A stretch of DNA of 10,598 nucleotides from an uncultured Burkholderiales bacterium (GTDB lineage: Bacteria > Pseudomonadota > Gammaproteobacteria > Burkholderiales > Burkholderiaceae_C): the NCBI GenBank assembly GCA_903856995.1, contig CAIODK010000034.1:1-10598 (forward strand). The letters run 5' to 3'. The notes beneath the pieces were generated by a model. It saw only the letters and a list, made by a program, of their open reading frames with translations, ran no database searches and was not told the DNA's origin. Positions within the stretch are counted from its first letter, which is position 1. Each line of letters starts with the position of its first letter. Below are positions 1 through 6,449 of the stretch, piece after piece. The position numbers and the translations under genes were made by a program.

Positions 1-588
1 GCCATCAAGTTCGTGAAGCAGCTGTCTGCGAACCGTGGCACTGTGTTGATGATCGGTACAAAGCGTCAATCTCGCGAAATCGTGGCCGCTGAAGCACAAC
101 GTGCTGGCGTGCCTTATGTTGACCAGCGTTGGTTGGGCGGCATGCTGACCAACTTCAAGACGGTCAAGACATCGATCAAGCGTTTGAAAGACATGAAAAT
201 CCAGCAAGAAGGCGGCTTGGATGCTTTGTCTAAAAAAGAACAGTTGATGTTCAAGCGCGAAATGGAAAAGCTTGAAAAAGACATCGGCGGCATTCAAGAT
301 ATGGCTGTGTTGCCTGATGCGATTTTCGTGATCGACGTCGGCTACCACAAGATTGCCATCGCTGAAGCCAAGAAATTGGGCATCCCATTGATCGGCGTGG
401 TTGACTCAAACCACTCACCCGAAGGTATCAACTACATCATCCCAGGTAATGACGATTCGTCTAAGGCTGTGACGTTGTACGCCCGCGGTATCGCTGACGC
501 GATCATCGAAGGCCGTGCAAACGCTGCCAACGACTTGGTCAAAGCTGTGACTGAAGGCGGCGAAGAGTTTGTTGAAGTCGCGGCTTAA
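1..588 (+). CDS. rpsB: 30S ribosomal protein S2, 3' part (5' end outside window)
   Basis: Ribosomal protein S2 binds the 30S subunit near the head-body junction and is needed for S1 to attach. The reading frame is open from base 1 and ends with TAA at 586-588, giving the last 195 residues. The family is about 240-250 residues, so roughly the first 50 are missing, and the GTG at 13 is an internal codon rather than a start. Visible S2 hallmarks are VLMIGTKRQ followed by DQRWLGGMLTNFKT, the charged helical middle (KKEQLMFKREMEKLEKDIGG), then DAIFVIDVGYHKIAIAEAKK and the block GVVDSNHSPEGINYIIPGND. The C-terminus is short and acidic. It lies just upstream of tsf, the classic pairing, with a terminator hairpin between them. 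Identification is secure; only the 5' end is unknown. Confidence 0.98.
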   Translation, partial: AIKFVKQLSANRGTVLMIGTKRQSREIVAAEAQRAGVPYVDQRWLGGMLTNFKTVKTSIKRLKDMKIQQEGGLDALSKKEQLMFKREMEKLEKDIGGIQDMAVLPDAIFVIDVGYHKIAIAEAKKLGIPLIGVVDSNHSPEGINYIIPGNDDSSKAVTLYARGIADAIIEGRANAANDLVKAVTEGGEEFVEVAA

Positions 589-608
589 TCACTCGGCCCA
601 AGTTTGAG

Positions 609-632
609 AAGGGGCTTGTGAAGCCCCTTTTT
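609..632 (+). terminator. Intrinsic terminator or attenuator between rpsB and tsf
   Basis: A perfect 9-bp stem pairs 609-617 (AAGGGGCTT) with 621-629 (AAGCCCCTT) around a GTG loop, and a T run covers 628-632. It starts 20 bases after the rpsB stop. This is the textbook form of a Rho-independent terminator. Because tsf follows at 672 on the same strand with no obvious promoter between, it may act as a partial terminator that lowers tsf output relative to S2. That role is inference. Confidence 0.88.
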
Positions 633-671
633 CACACCCAAATTGTTTTGAACTGAATACGGAGAATTTAA

Positions 672-1565
672 ATGGCTGCAATTACCGCAAGCATGGTCGC
701 TGAACTGCGCGCAAAAACCGACGCCCCCATGATGGAGTGCAAAAAAGCTCTGACTGAAGCTGAAGGCGACATGGCCAAAGCTGAAGAACTGTTGCGCGTC
801 AAGCTCGGCAGCAAGGCTGGCAAGGCTTCGAGCCGCGTGACTGCCGAAGGCGTTGTGACCAGCTACATCAGTGGCAACACAGGTGCTTTGTTGGAAGTGA
901 ACTGCGAAACCGACTTCGTCACTAAAAATGACAGCTTCTTGAGCTTGGCTCAAGCTGCTGCTGAGTTGATCGCTAAGAACAACCCTGCTTCTTTGGAAGC
1001 TTTGGGCGCTTTGGCCTACAGCCAAGACGGTTTTGGCCCGACGCTCGAAGATGTGCGTAAGGGTTTGATCGGCAAGATCGGCGAGAACATGAGCTTTCGT
1101 CGCTTCAAGCATTTTGAAGGCGCACACAAGTTGGCCGCTTACTTGCACGGCACACGCATTGGTGTGGTCGTCGAGTTTGATGGCGACGAAACTGCCGCCA
1201 AAGACGTGGCCATGCATGTGGCTGCGATGAAACCAGTGGCTTTGACCAGCGCCGATGTGCCTGCTGAGTTGATCGAAAAAGAGCGTTCAGTCGCTGCTGC
1301 CAAGGCTGCCGAGTCTGGCAAGCCTGCTGACATCGCCACCAAGATGATCGAAGGTTCTGTGCAGAAATACCTCAAAGAGGTGTCTTTGTTCAACCAAACT
1401 TTCGTCAAGAACGACAAGCAAACCGTTGAGCAAATGCTCAAGGCAACCAACACCAATGTGGCTTCTTTCACCATTTACGTGGTGGGTGAGGGCATTGAGA
1501 AGAAGGTTGATGACTTCGCTGCCGAAGTGGCTGCGCAAGTTGCTGCTGCAAAGCAAGCGGCTTAA
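672..1565 (+). CDS. tsf: Translation elongation factor Ts
   Basis: EF-Ts is the cytoplasmic guanine-nucleotide exchange factor that removes GDP from EF-Tu so it can bind GTP and aminoacyl-tRNA again. The product has 297 residues, slightly longer than the 283 of E. coli. The N-terminal UBA-like domain (about 1-50) carries MVAELRAKTDAPMMECKKAL. The EF-Tu-contacting motif TDFVTKN starts at T80, with D81 and F82 the residues expected to disturb the Mg site of EF-Tu. The core domain and the C-terminal module follow, including FNQTFVKNDKQTVEQ. The start is fixed by GGAG at 661-664, seven bases before the ATG. It lies between rpsB and pyrH, and a hairpin terminator stands on each side, so its dosage may be set separately from its neighbours. 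Confidence 0.98.
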   Translation: MAAITASMVAELRAKTDAPMMECKKALTEAEGDMAKAEELLRVKLGSKAGKASSRVTAEGVVTSYISGNTGALLEVNCETDFVTKNDSFLSLAQAAAELIAKNNPASLEALGALAYSQDGFGPTLEDVRKGLIGKIGENMSFRRFKHFEGAHKLAAYLHGTRIGVVVEFDGDETAAKDVAMHVAAMKPVALTSADVPAELIEKERSVAAAKAAESGKPADIATKMIEGSVQKYLKEVSLFNQTFVKNDKQTVEQMLKATNTNVASFTIYVVGEGIEKKVDDFAAEVAAQVAAAKQAA

Positions 1566-1568
1566 AAC

Positions 1569-1593
1569 AAAGGGGGGCTTCGGCTCCCCTTTT
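1569..1593 (+). terminator. Intrinsic terminator after tsf with UUCG tetraloop
   Basis: A 10-bp stem pairs 1569-1578 with 1583-1592, with one G-U pair (G1576-T1585). It closes on the extra-stable C(UUCG)G tetraloop at 1579-1582. The descending arm runs into four Ts at 1590-1593. It begins three bases after the tsf stop codon. The shape is that of a strong Rho-independent terminator, though the T run is short and overlaps the stem, so read-through into pyrH is plausible. Confidence 0.85.
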
Positions 1594-1640
1594 GATATCA
1601 CTCGTACATAAATTTCACACCACACATCAAGGAGCCTTTC

Positions 1641-2363
1641 ATGACCTCACCCAAGCCAGCCTACAAGCGCATTTTGCTCAAGCTGTCCGGAGAGGCGCTG
1701 ATGGGCGATGATGCATTTGGTATCAACCGTGCCACCATCGTTCGCATGGTGGACGAAGTGGCCGAGGTCATTCACCTCGGCGTCGAAGTGGCCATCGTGA
1801 TTGGCGGCGGCAACATCTTCCGCGGTGTCGCGGGAGGTTCGGTGGGTATGGACCGTGCCACGGCCGATTACATGGGTATGTTGGCCACGGTCATGAACGC
1901 ATTGGCGCTGGCCGACGCGATGAACAAAGCGGGTTTGACTGCGCGTGTTATGTCTGCCATCGCGATTGACCAAGTGGTCGAGCCCTATGTGCGTCCCAAA
2001 GCGTTGCAGTACCTCGAAGAGGGCAAAGTGGTGGTGTTTGCTGCCGGCACAGGCAACCCTTTCTTCACAACCGATACGGCTGCTGCCTTGCGCGGTGCAG
2101 AGATCGGTGCCGAGATTGTGCTGAAGGCGACCAAGGTGGACGGCGTTTACTCTGCCGACCCCAAGTTGGATCCTCACGCCACGCGTTACACAGAGATCAC
2201 TTTTGACCAAGCGATTGGTCAGAACCTCGGCATCATGGACGCCACTGCTTTCGCGTTGTGTCGCGACCAGAAGTTGCCAATCAAGGTATTCTCTATTTTC
2301 AAGAACGGTGCGCTCAAGCGCGTCGTTATGGGCGAAGACGAAGGCACTTTGGTGCACGCTTAA
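1641..2363 (+). CDS. pyrH: Uridylate kinase (UMP kinase)
   Basis: PyrH phosphorylates UMP to UDP with ATP in the cytoplasm, a step in the supply of UTP and CTP. Bacterial UMP kinases belong to the amino-acid-kinase fold, form hexamers, and are typically activated by GTP and inhibited by UTP. The 240-residue product matches the usual length. Visible motifs are KLSGEALMG (about 14-22), the glycine-rich IGGGNIFRG (54-62), DYMGMLATVMNALALADA, the nucleotide-binding GTGNPFFTTD (136-145), and the block KATKVDGVYSADPK. The start follows a strong AAGGAG at 1629-1634 with good spacing. It lies between tsf and frr, the normal order in proteobacteria. It probably depends on read-through of the upstream terminator or on a promoter in 1594-1640 that I could not identify. 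Confidence 0.98.
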   Translation: MTSPKPAYKRILLKLSGEALMGDDAFGINRATIVRMVDEVAEVIHLGVEVAIVIGGGNIFRGVAGGSVGMDRATADYMGMLATVMNALALADAMNKAGLTARVMSAIAIDQVVEPYVRPKALQYLEEGKVVVFAAGTGNPFFTTDTAAALRGAEIGAEIVLKATKVDGVYSADPKLDPHATRYTEITFDQAIGQNLGIMDATAFALCRDQKLPIKVFSIFKNGALKRVVMGEDEGTLVHA

Positions 2364-2401
2364 TCGTCTACATTTTTACGTACATCACACTGCGTTGCTT
2401 C

Positions 2402-2406
2402 AGGAG
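2402..2406 (+). promoter_or_regulatory. Ribosome binding site that fixes the frr start
   Basis: AGGAG lies six bases before the ATG at 2413. It matters because the frr reading frame is open far upstream, back to 2203 inside pyrH. The strong site, together with the match of the 186-residue product to the family length, shows that translation begins at 2413 and not at an upstream in-frame start. Confidence 0.85.
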
Positions 2407-2412
2407 CACAAC

Positions 2413-2973
2413 ATGACCATCGCTGACATTAAAAAAACCAACGAAACCAAAATGGCTCAATCCATTGCGGCCTTCAGCCACACCTTGAGCAAAATCCGCA
2501 CAGGTCGTCCTAGCCCTTCCATGTTGGATACCGTGCAAGTCGATTACTACGGCTCCATGGTGCCTCTCAGCCAAGTGGCTAACGTGTCTTTGTTGGACGC
2601 GCGTACCTTGAGCGTTCAACCCTGGGAGAAGACCATGGGCGCGAAGATCGAGAAAGCGATTCGCGACAGCGATTTGGGTCTGAACCCTTCTTCGATGGGT
2701 GAGTTGATTCGTGTGCCGATGCCGCCAATGTCGGAAGAGCGCCGCAAAGAACTGACCAAGGTGGTGCGTACCGAGGGCGAAAATGCCAAGGTGTCGGTGC
2801 GCAACTTGCGTCGCGATGCCAACGAATCGGTGAAAAAGTTGGTGAAAGACAAGCTCGCTTCAGAAGACGACCAAAAACGTGCAGAAGCCGATATCCAAAA
2901 AGAGACCGACAACCGAATTTCTGAGATTGACAAACTCATCGCCGGTAAAGAACACGAAATCATGGCGGTCTGA
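2413..2973 (+). CDS. frr: Ribosome recycling factor
   Basis: RRF works with EF-G after termination to split the post-termination 70S ribosome and free the mRNA and tRNA. The 186-residue protein is the standard size (E. coli 185). It has the family layout: an N-terminal helix with KMAQSIAAFSHTLSKIRTGRPSPSMLD, then the small beta domain II (VDYYGSMVPLSQVANVSLLDARTLSVQPWEK), then the two long helices of domain I. Those helices carry the conserved IRVPMPPMSEERRKELTK and the basic VRNLRRDAN, which contacts 23S rRNA. The ATG at 2413 follows AGGAG. pyrH lies 49 bases upstream. The next gene is cdsA only five bases downstream, where uppS would be expected in related bacteria. Confidence 0.98.
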   Translation: MTIADIKKTNETKMAQSIAAFSHTLSKIRTGRPSPSMLDTVQVDYYGSMVPLSQVANVSLLDARTLSVQPWEKTMGAKIEKAIRDSDLGLNPSSMGELIRVPMPPMSEERRKELTKVVRTEGENAKVSVRNLRRDANESVKKLVKDKLASEDDQKRAEADIQKETDNRISEIDKLIAGKEHEIMAV

Positions 2974-2978
2974 GCCAG

Positions 2979-3818
2979 ATGTTGAAGCAACGCGTCATTA
3001 CCGCTCTGGTGTTGTTGGCACTTTTGTTGCCGGCTTTGTTGGCCCGTGACGCAGAGCCTTTGGCTGGCCTGACGCTCGTTTTGATTGCGGCGGGCGCTTG
3101 GGAGTGGGGGCGTTTGAATGGCTTTGCCATGCGCGGTTCTTTGCGTGTGGCGGCTGTGTGTGTGACGCTGTGTTTGTATGCTTGGTCTGCCCGTTGGGCC
3201 TACGACCAAGCCCCTGCCCATATTTGGAACATCACTGGCGCTGCTTGGGTGCTGGTGGCCGCTTGGTTGATTCGCCACGGCGTCGAGCGTTGGGCCACGA
3301 TTGCTCGGTGGTTGCGTTTGGTGGTCGGCGTGTTGGCTTTGTGGCTGACATGGGTGGCGATGTACCAAGCGAAGGTCGTCGGCATCAATTTCTTGCTGTC
3401 GTTGTTGTTGCTGGTTTGGATGGCCGACATTGCGGCTTATTTTTCTGGCCGTGCGTTTGGTCGTCGTAAATTAGCACCCGCCATCAGCCCAGGTAAAAGC
3501 TGGGAAGGCGTGTGGGGCGGTATGGTGGGCGTGTTGCTCATGGCCTGTATTTGGATTTGGGTGGACACCCACTACGCGGTGGACAGCCTGAGCTTGTACA
3601 GCCGCTTGCAGAGCAAGGGTTGGGCATTTTTGGTTTTGGCCACCGTGTTCTTGACCCTGATGAGCGTGGCTGGCGATTTGGTGGAATCTTTGGTCAAGCG
3701 CAGCGCCGGTATGAAAGACAGCAGCCAGTTGTTGCCAGGCCATGGCGGCGTGCTTGACCGCGTGGATGCTTTGTTGCCCGCCTTGCCCTTGGCGTTGATG
3801 TTGGCGCAGTCGGTGTGA
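2979..3818 (+). CDS. cdsA: Phosphatidate cytidylyltransferase (CDP-diglyceride synthase)
   Basis: CdsA is an inner-membrane enzyme that joins phosphatidate and CTP to give CDP-diacylglycerol, the precursor of all the main phospholipids. The 279-residue product is very hydrophobic, with about eight or nine membrane segments starting near residue 7 (ITALVLLALLLPALLA). The CDS signature is complete at residues 237-263: SLVKR, then MKD at 245-247, then LPGHGG and the ending LDRVD. The typical WEWGRL lies near residue 40. The ATG at 2979 starts five bases after the frr stop and has no good Shine-Dalgarno sequence, so coupling to frr translation is likely. Its stop overlaps or lies next to the dxr start. 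Function is secure from the signature. Confidence 0.97.
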   Translation: MLKQRVITALVLLALLLPALLARDAEPLAGLTLVLIAAGAWEWGRLNGFAMRGSLRVAAVCVTLCLYAWSARWAYDQAPAHIWNITGAAWVLVAAWLIRHGVERWATIARWLRLVVGVLALWLTWVAMYQAKVVGINFLLSLLLLVWMADIAAYFSGRAFGRRKLAPAISPGKSWEGVWGGMVGVLLMACIWIWVDTHYAVDSLSLYSRLQSKGWAFLVLATVFLTLMSVAGDLVESLVKRSAGMKDSSQLLPGHGGVLDRVDALLPALPLALMLAQSV

Positions 3819-3823
3819 CCACC

Positions 3824-5029
3824 ATGCACGCAGGCGCTAGGCCACAACGCATCACGGTGCTGGGATCGACCGGGTCCATCGGCACCAACACCCTGGACGT
3901 GATGGCACGTCACCCTGATCGATTCGAAGTATTTGCCTTGAGCGGCGCGACACAGGTTGATCTGATGCTGCGCCAGTGCGCGCAATTCAAACCGCGTTTC
4001 GCCGTGATGGTGCAGGCACAGGCTGCCGCGCAGTTGGCTGACAAAGTGCGCGCCGAGGGTTTGGCGACGCATGTGTTGAGTGGCGCTGCTGCTTTAGACG
4101 AGGTGGCTGCGCATCCTGATGTGGATGCGGTGATGGCCGCCATCGTGGGGGCTGCCGGCCTGTCGCCATGCTTGGCAGCGGCACGCGCGGGTAAGCGTTT
4201 GTTGTTGGCTAACAAAGAAGCCTTGGTGGTGGGTGCTGAAGTGTTTTTAGATGCCGTTCGGCAAGGCGGCGCAACCCTGCTTCCCATCGACAGTGAACAC
4301 TCAGCCATTTTTCAATCGCTGCCAGAAGATGCCGCTACCTGGGATGCACGTGTTGAAAAAATCATCCTCACCGCATCGGGTGGTCCGTTTCGTACGCGCG
4401 AGCTCGCCACGCTGAAGGATGTCACGCCCGAACAAGCCTGCGCACATCCCAACTGGGTGATGGGCCGCAAAATTTCGGTGGATTCAGCCACCATGATGAA
4501 CAAGGCGCTCGAAGTGATCGAGGCGCGCTATTTGTTTGGTCTGCCGCCCGAGCGTTTGGAGGTGGTGATTCACCCCCAAAGCATCATTCACTCCATGGTT
4601 CAGTACCGCGATAGTTCGGTGGTTGCCCAGCTGGGGACGCCCGACATGCGCGTGCCGATTGCCTATGGTTTGAGCTGGCCCGAACGCATGACCTCGGGTG
4701 CACAAGCATTGGATTTCCACGCTTTGTCGGCCATGACCTTCGAGTCGTTGGATGACCATGGCCATCCGGCGCGTTTTGCAGGGCTTCATTTGGCGTGGGA
4801 CGCCTTGCGTGGTCCGCGCGGCACGACCGCCGTGTTGAATGCCGCCAATGAAATTGCCGTGGCGGCCTTCTTGGCGCGACGCATTCGATTCGATCAAATT
4901 CATCACGTCAACCAAAGTTGCATGTCTAAGCTGGTGCCTGCTGCGCCGCACAGCTTGGAAGACTTGCTGGCCTTGGATGCCCAAGTCCGTGCGGCAGCCG
5001 AAGCCGTCGTTCATAGTTTGGCGCCATAA
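3824..5029 (+). CDS. dxr: 1-deoxy-D-xylulose 5-phosphate reductoisomerase
   Basis: Dxr converts 1-deoxy-D-xylulose 5-phosphate to 2-C-methyl-D-erythritol 4-phosphate with NADPH, the committed step of the MEP isoprenoid pathway and the target of fosmidomycin. From the ATG at 3824 the product has 401 residues (E. coli 398). Visible features are the NADPH-binding GSTGSIG (14-20), LLLANKEALV, the metal ligands in DSEH (D156, E158), the serine-rich loop SGGPFR, HPNW with H208, and MNKALE with K227 and the third ligand E230. The C-terminal helical domain follows AVLNAANEIAVAAF. A GTG at 3815 in the same frame overlaps the cdsA stop (GTGA) and would add three residues. Neither start has a clear Shine-Dalgarno sequence, so the exact start is open. 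Confidence 0.96.
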   Translation: MHAGARPQRITVLGSTGSIGTNTLDVMARHPDRFEVFALSGATQVDLMLRQCAQFKPRFAVMVQAQAAAQLADKVRAEGLATHVLSGAAALDEVAAHPDVDAVMAAIVGAAGLSPCLAAARAGKRLLLANKEALVVGAEVFLDAVRQGGATLLPIDSEHSAIFQSLPEDAATWDARVEKIILTASGGPFRTRELATLKDVTPEQACAHPNWVMGRKISVDSATMMNKALEVIEARYLFGLPPERLEVVIHPQSIIHSMVQYRDSSVVAQLGTPDMRVPIAYGLSWPERMTSGAQALDFHALSAMTFESLDDHGHPARFAGLHLAWDALRGPRGTTAVLNAANEIAVAAFLARRIRFDQIHHVNQSCMSKLVPAAPHSLEDLLALDAQVRAAAEAVVHSLAP

Positions 5030-5032
5030 ACC

Positions 5033-6406
5033 ATGACTTTGCTGGCTTTCTTGCTTGCGCTGGGTGTGCTGATCACCGTGCATGAGTGGGGCCACTACCG
5101 TGTCGCCGTTGCATGCGGGGTGAAGGTGCTTTGTTTCTCCATTGGTTTTGGCAAGCCCTTGCTGCGTTGGAAGTCAAGTCGCCCGCATGCGGGGCAAGAC
5201 ACCGAGTTCGTTATCAGCCTGATTCCCTTGGGCGGCTTCGTCAAGATGTTGGATGAGGGCGAAGCTGAGGTGTCTGCAGATGACGCACCCATGGCCTTCA
5301 ATCGCCAGCCTTTGTGGGCGAGGGCGGCCATTGTGTCGGCAGGACCTGTGGCGAACTTGCTGTTGGCCGTGTGTTTGTATGCCGCCACTTTCTGGCTGGG
5401 GCAATATGAAACCCAAGCCACTTTGGCATCTCCGGTGGTCGGTTCTGTGGCGGAGGCTGTGGGGCTTCGCAGTGGTGACACGGTGTTGCGCGTGGGCACG
5501 ACGTCGGATGACTTGCAGGAGGTGGCATCTTTGGATGCACTGCGTTGGTGGCTGCTGCAGCAAGAGGCCACACCTATTTATTTGGAGCTTCAGCCACAAG
5601 GCCAGCACGGATCCCGTGTGTTGCATTTGCCACCGCTCACAGAGCAAGCGCTTTCTTCAAACCATGGCAACGTGTGGCAAGCCCTCGGGTTGACGGGGGC
5701 TTGGAGTCGACCGGTCCTGAGGGATGTGCAAGCAGGCCATCCTGCCCAAGCCGCGGGTTTGATGCGCGGGGACGAGGTGCTCCGTATCGATGGCCAGCTG
5801 GTGGCGGATGCCAGCGTTTTACGCGCCCTCGTACGTGCCAGTGGTCAGAGCCAAACGCCCACTATGCAGGTCTGGGAGGTGTCACGTGCCGGTCGTCGGT
5901 TGCAGGTGGATGTCACACCCGAACGGGTCGCTGAGGGGGCTCAAACCATTGGTCGCATTGGCGTGCAAGTGGGTGAGGCGCCTGCCCAGGTGTGGGTGCA
6001 ATACGGTTTGTTTGATGGATTGAGTCAGGCCATCTCCAAAACATGGACGGTCATGGCCATGACCCTTGACATGTTGGGGCGGCTGATCACGGGCCATGCA
6101 TCGCTGGACAACCTCAGCGGCCCCTTAACCATGGCCGACTACGCTGGTCGTTCCGCCAGCGTCGGACTGGGTGCTTATTTGAGTTATTTGGCGTTGCTGA
6201 GCGTCAGTCTTGGCGTATTCAATCTCTTGCCAGTCCCTGTCCTTGATGGCGGGCACCTGTTGTATTATCTTTACGAGGCCTGCACAGGCCGTCCTCCATC
6301 GTCCGCGTGGCTAGATGTCACGCAACGCGTTGGGTTGGCGGTGCTTGTGGCGCTGATGGTGCTCTCTCTTTTTAACGACGTGGTGCGCCTGGGTTGGCTC
6401 CCTTAA
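5033..6406 (+). CDS. rseP: Site-2 protease RseP, inner-membrane zinc metalloprotease
   Basis: RseP cuts inside membrane segments. In E. coli it performs the second cleavage of the anti-sigma factor RseA, releasing sigma-E in the envelope-stress response, and also clears remnant signal peptides. The 457-residue protein fits the family (E. coli 450). The zinc motif HExxH is HEWGH at residues 17-21 in the first membrane segment. The third ligand is D405 in NLLPVPVLDGG near the C-terminus. Between them lie two periplasmic PDZ domains, about 115-205 (with VVGSVAEAVGLRSGD) and 217-305 (with GHPAQAAGLMRGDEVLRIDG). A last membrane segment ends the protein. It starts three bases after the dxr stop with no visible Shine-Dalgarno sequence, so it is probably translated by coupling. 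bamA downstream is a typical partner. Confidence 0.97.
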   Translation: MTLLAFLLALGVLITVHEWGHYRVAVACGVKVLCFSIGFGKPLLRWKSSRPHAGQDTEFVISLIPLGGFVKMLDEGEAEVSADDAPMAFNRQPLWARAAIVSAGPVANLLLAVCLYAATFWLGQYETQATLASPVVGSVAEAVGLRSGDTVLRVGTTSDDLQEVASLDALRWWLLQQEATPIYLELQPQGQHGSRVLHLPPLTEQALSSNHGNVWQALGLTGAWSRPVLRDVQAGHPAQAAGLMRGDEVLRIDGQLVADASVLRALVRASGQSQTPTMQVWEVSRAGRRLQVDVTPERVAEGAQTIGRIGVQVGEAPAQVWVQYGLFDGLSQAISKTWTVMAMTLDMLGRLITGHASLDNLSGPLTMADYAGRSASVGLGAYLSYLALLSVSLGVFNLLPVPVLDGGHLLYYLYEACTGRPPSSAWLDVTQRVGLAVLVALMVLSLFNDVVRLGWLP

Positions 6407-6449
6407 GTCCCCCGATACATCTACCCTAAGGCTTTGAAGTTTTCTGTTC

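Noticed and set aside
633..671. Promoter for tsf using TTGTTT or TTGAAC near 643-653
   Set aside because: A -10 element at 16-18 bases spacing would fall on the ribosome site or the start codon and does not resemble TATAAT.
585..1217. Minus-strand open frame of 210 codons opposite tsf
   Set aside because: Its 3' end runs across the rpsB-tsf terminator and the rest lies opposite tsf. The translation is low-complexity and family-free. It is an antisense shadow.
1647..2357. Long open frame on the minus strand covering almost all of pyrH (236 codons)
   Set aside because: It mirrors the codon positions of a real, strongly conserved gene on the plus strand. Its protein resembles no family I know and it has no convincing ribosome site. 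It is a by-product of codon bias.
2203..2412. Upstream extension of the frr reading frame into pyrH
   Set aside because: The extension has no RRF similarity, and the product from the ATG at 2413 matches the normal family length and follows a strong AGGAG.
2616..3368. Minus-strand open frame of 250 codons across the frr-cdsA junction, considered as a possible replacement for the missing uppS
   Set aside because: The translation shows none of the cis-prenyltransferase motifs and is rich in Q, H, P and S, as expected for antisense of these genes.
5081..5095. HEWGH in RseP instead of the HEFGH of E. coli
   Set aside because: The HExxH zinc ligands and catalytic glutamate are intact. The middle position varies among site-2 proteases, so this is not evidence of altered function.
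6407..6449. Possible sigma-E type promoter for bamA in the 43-base gap after rseP
   Set aside because: I could find no match to the GGAACTT and TCTGA-like elements at proper spacing, nor a convincing sigma-70 promoter, here or just upstream in rseP.
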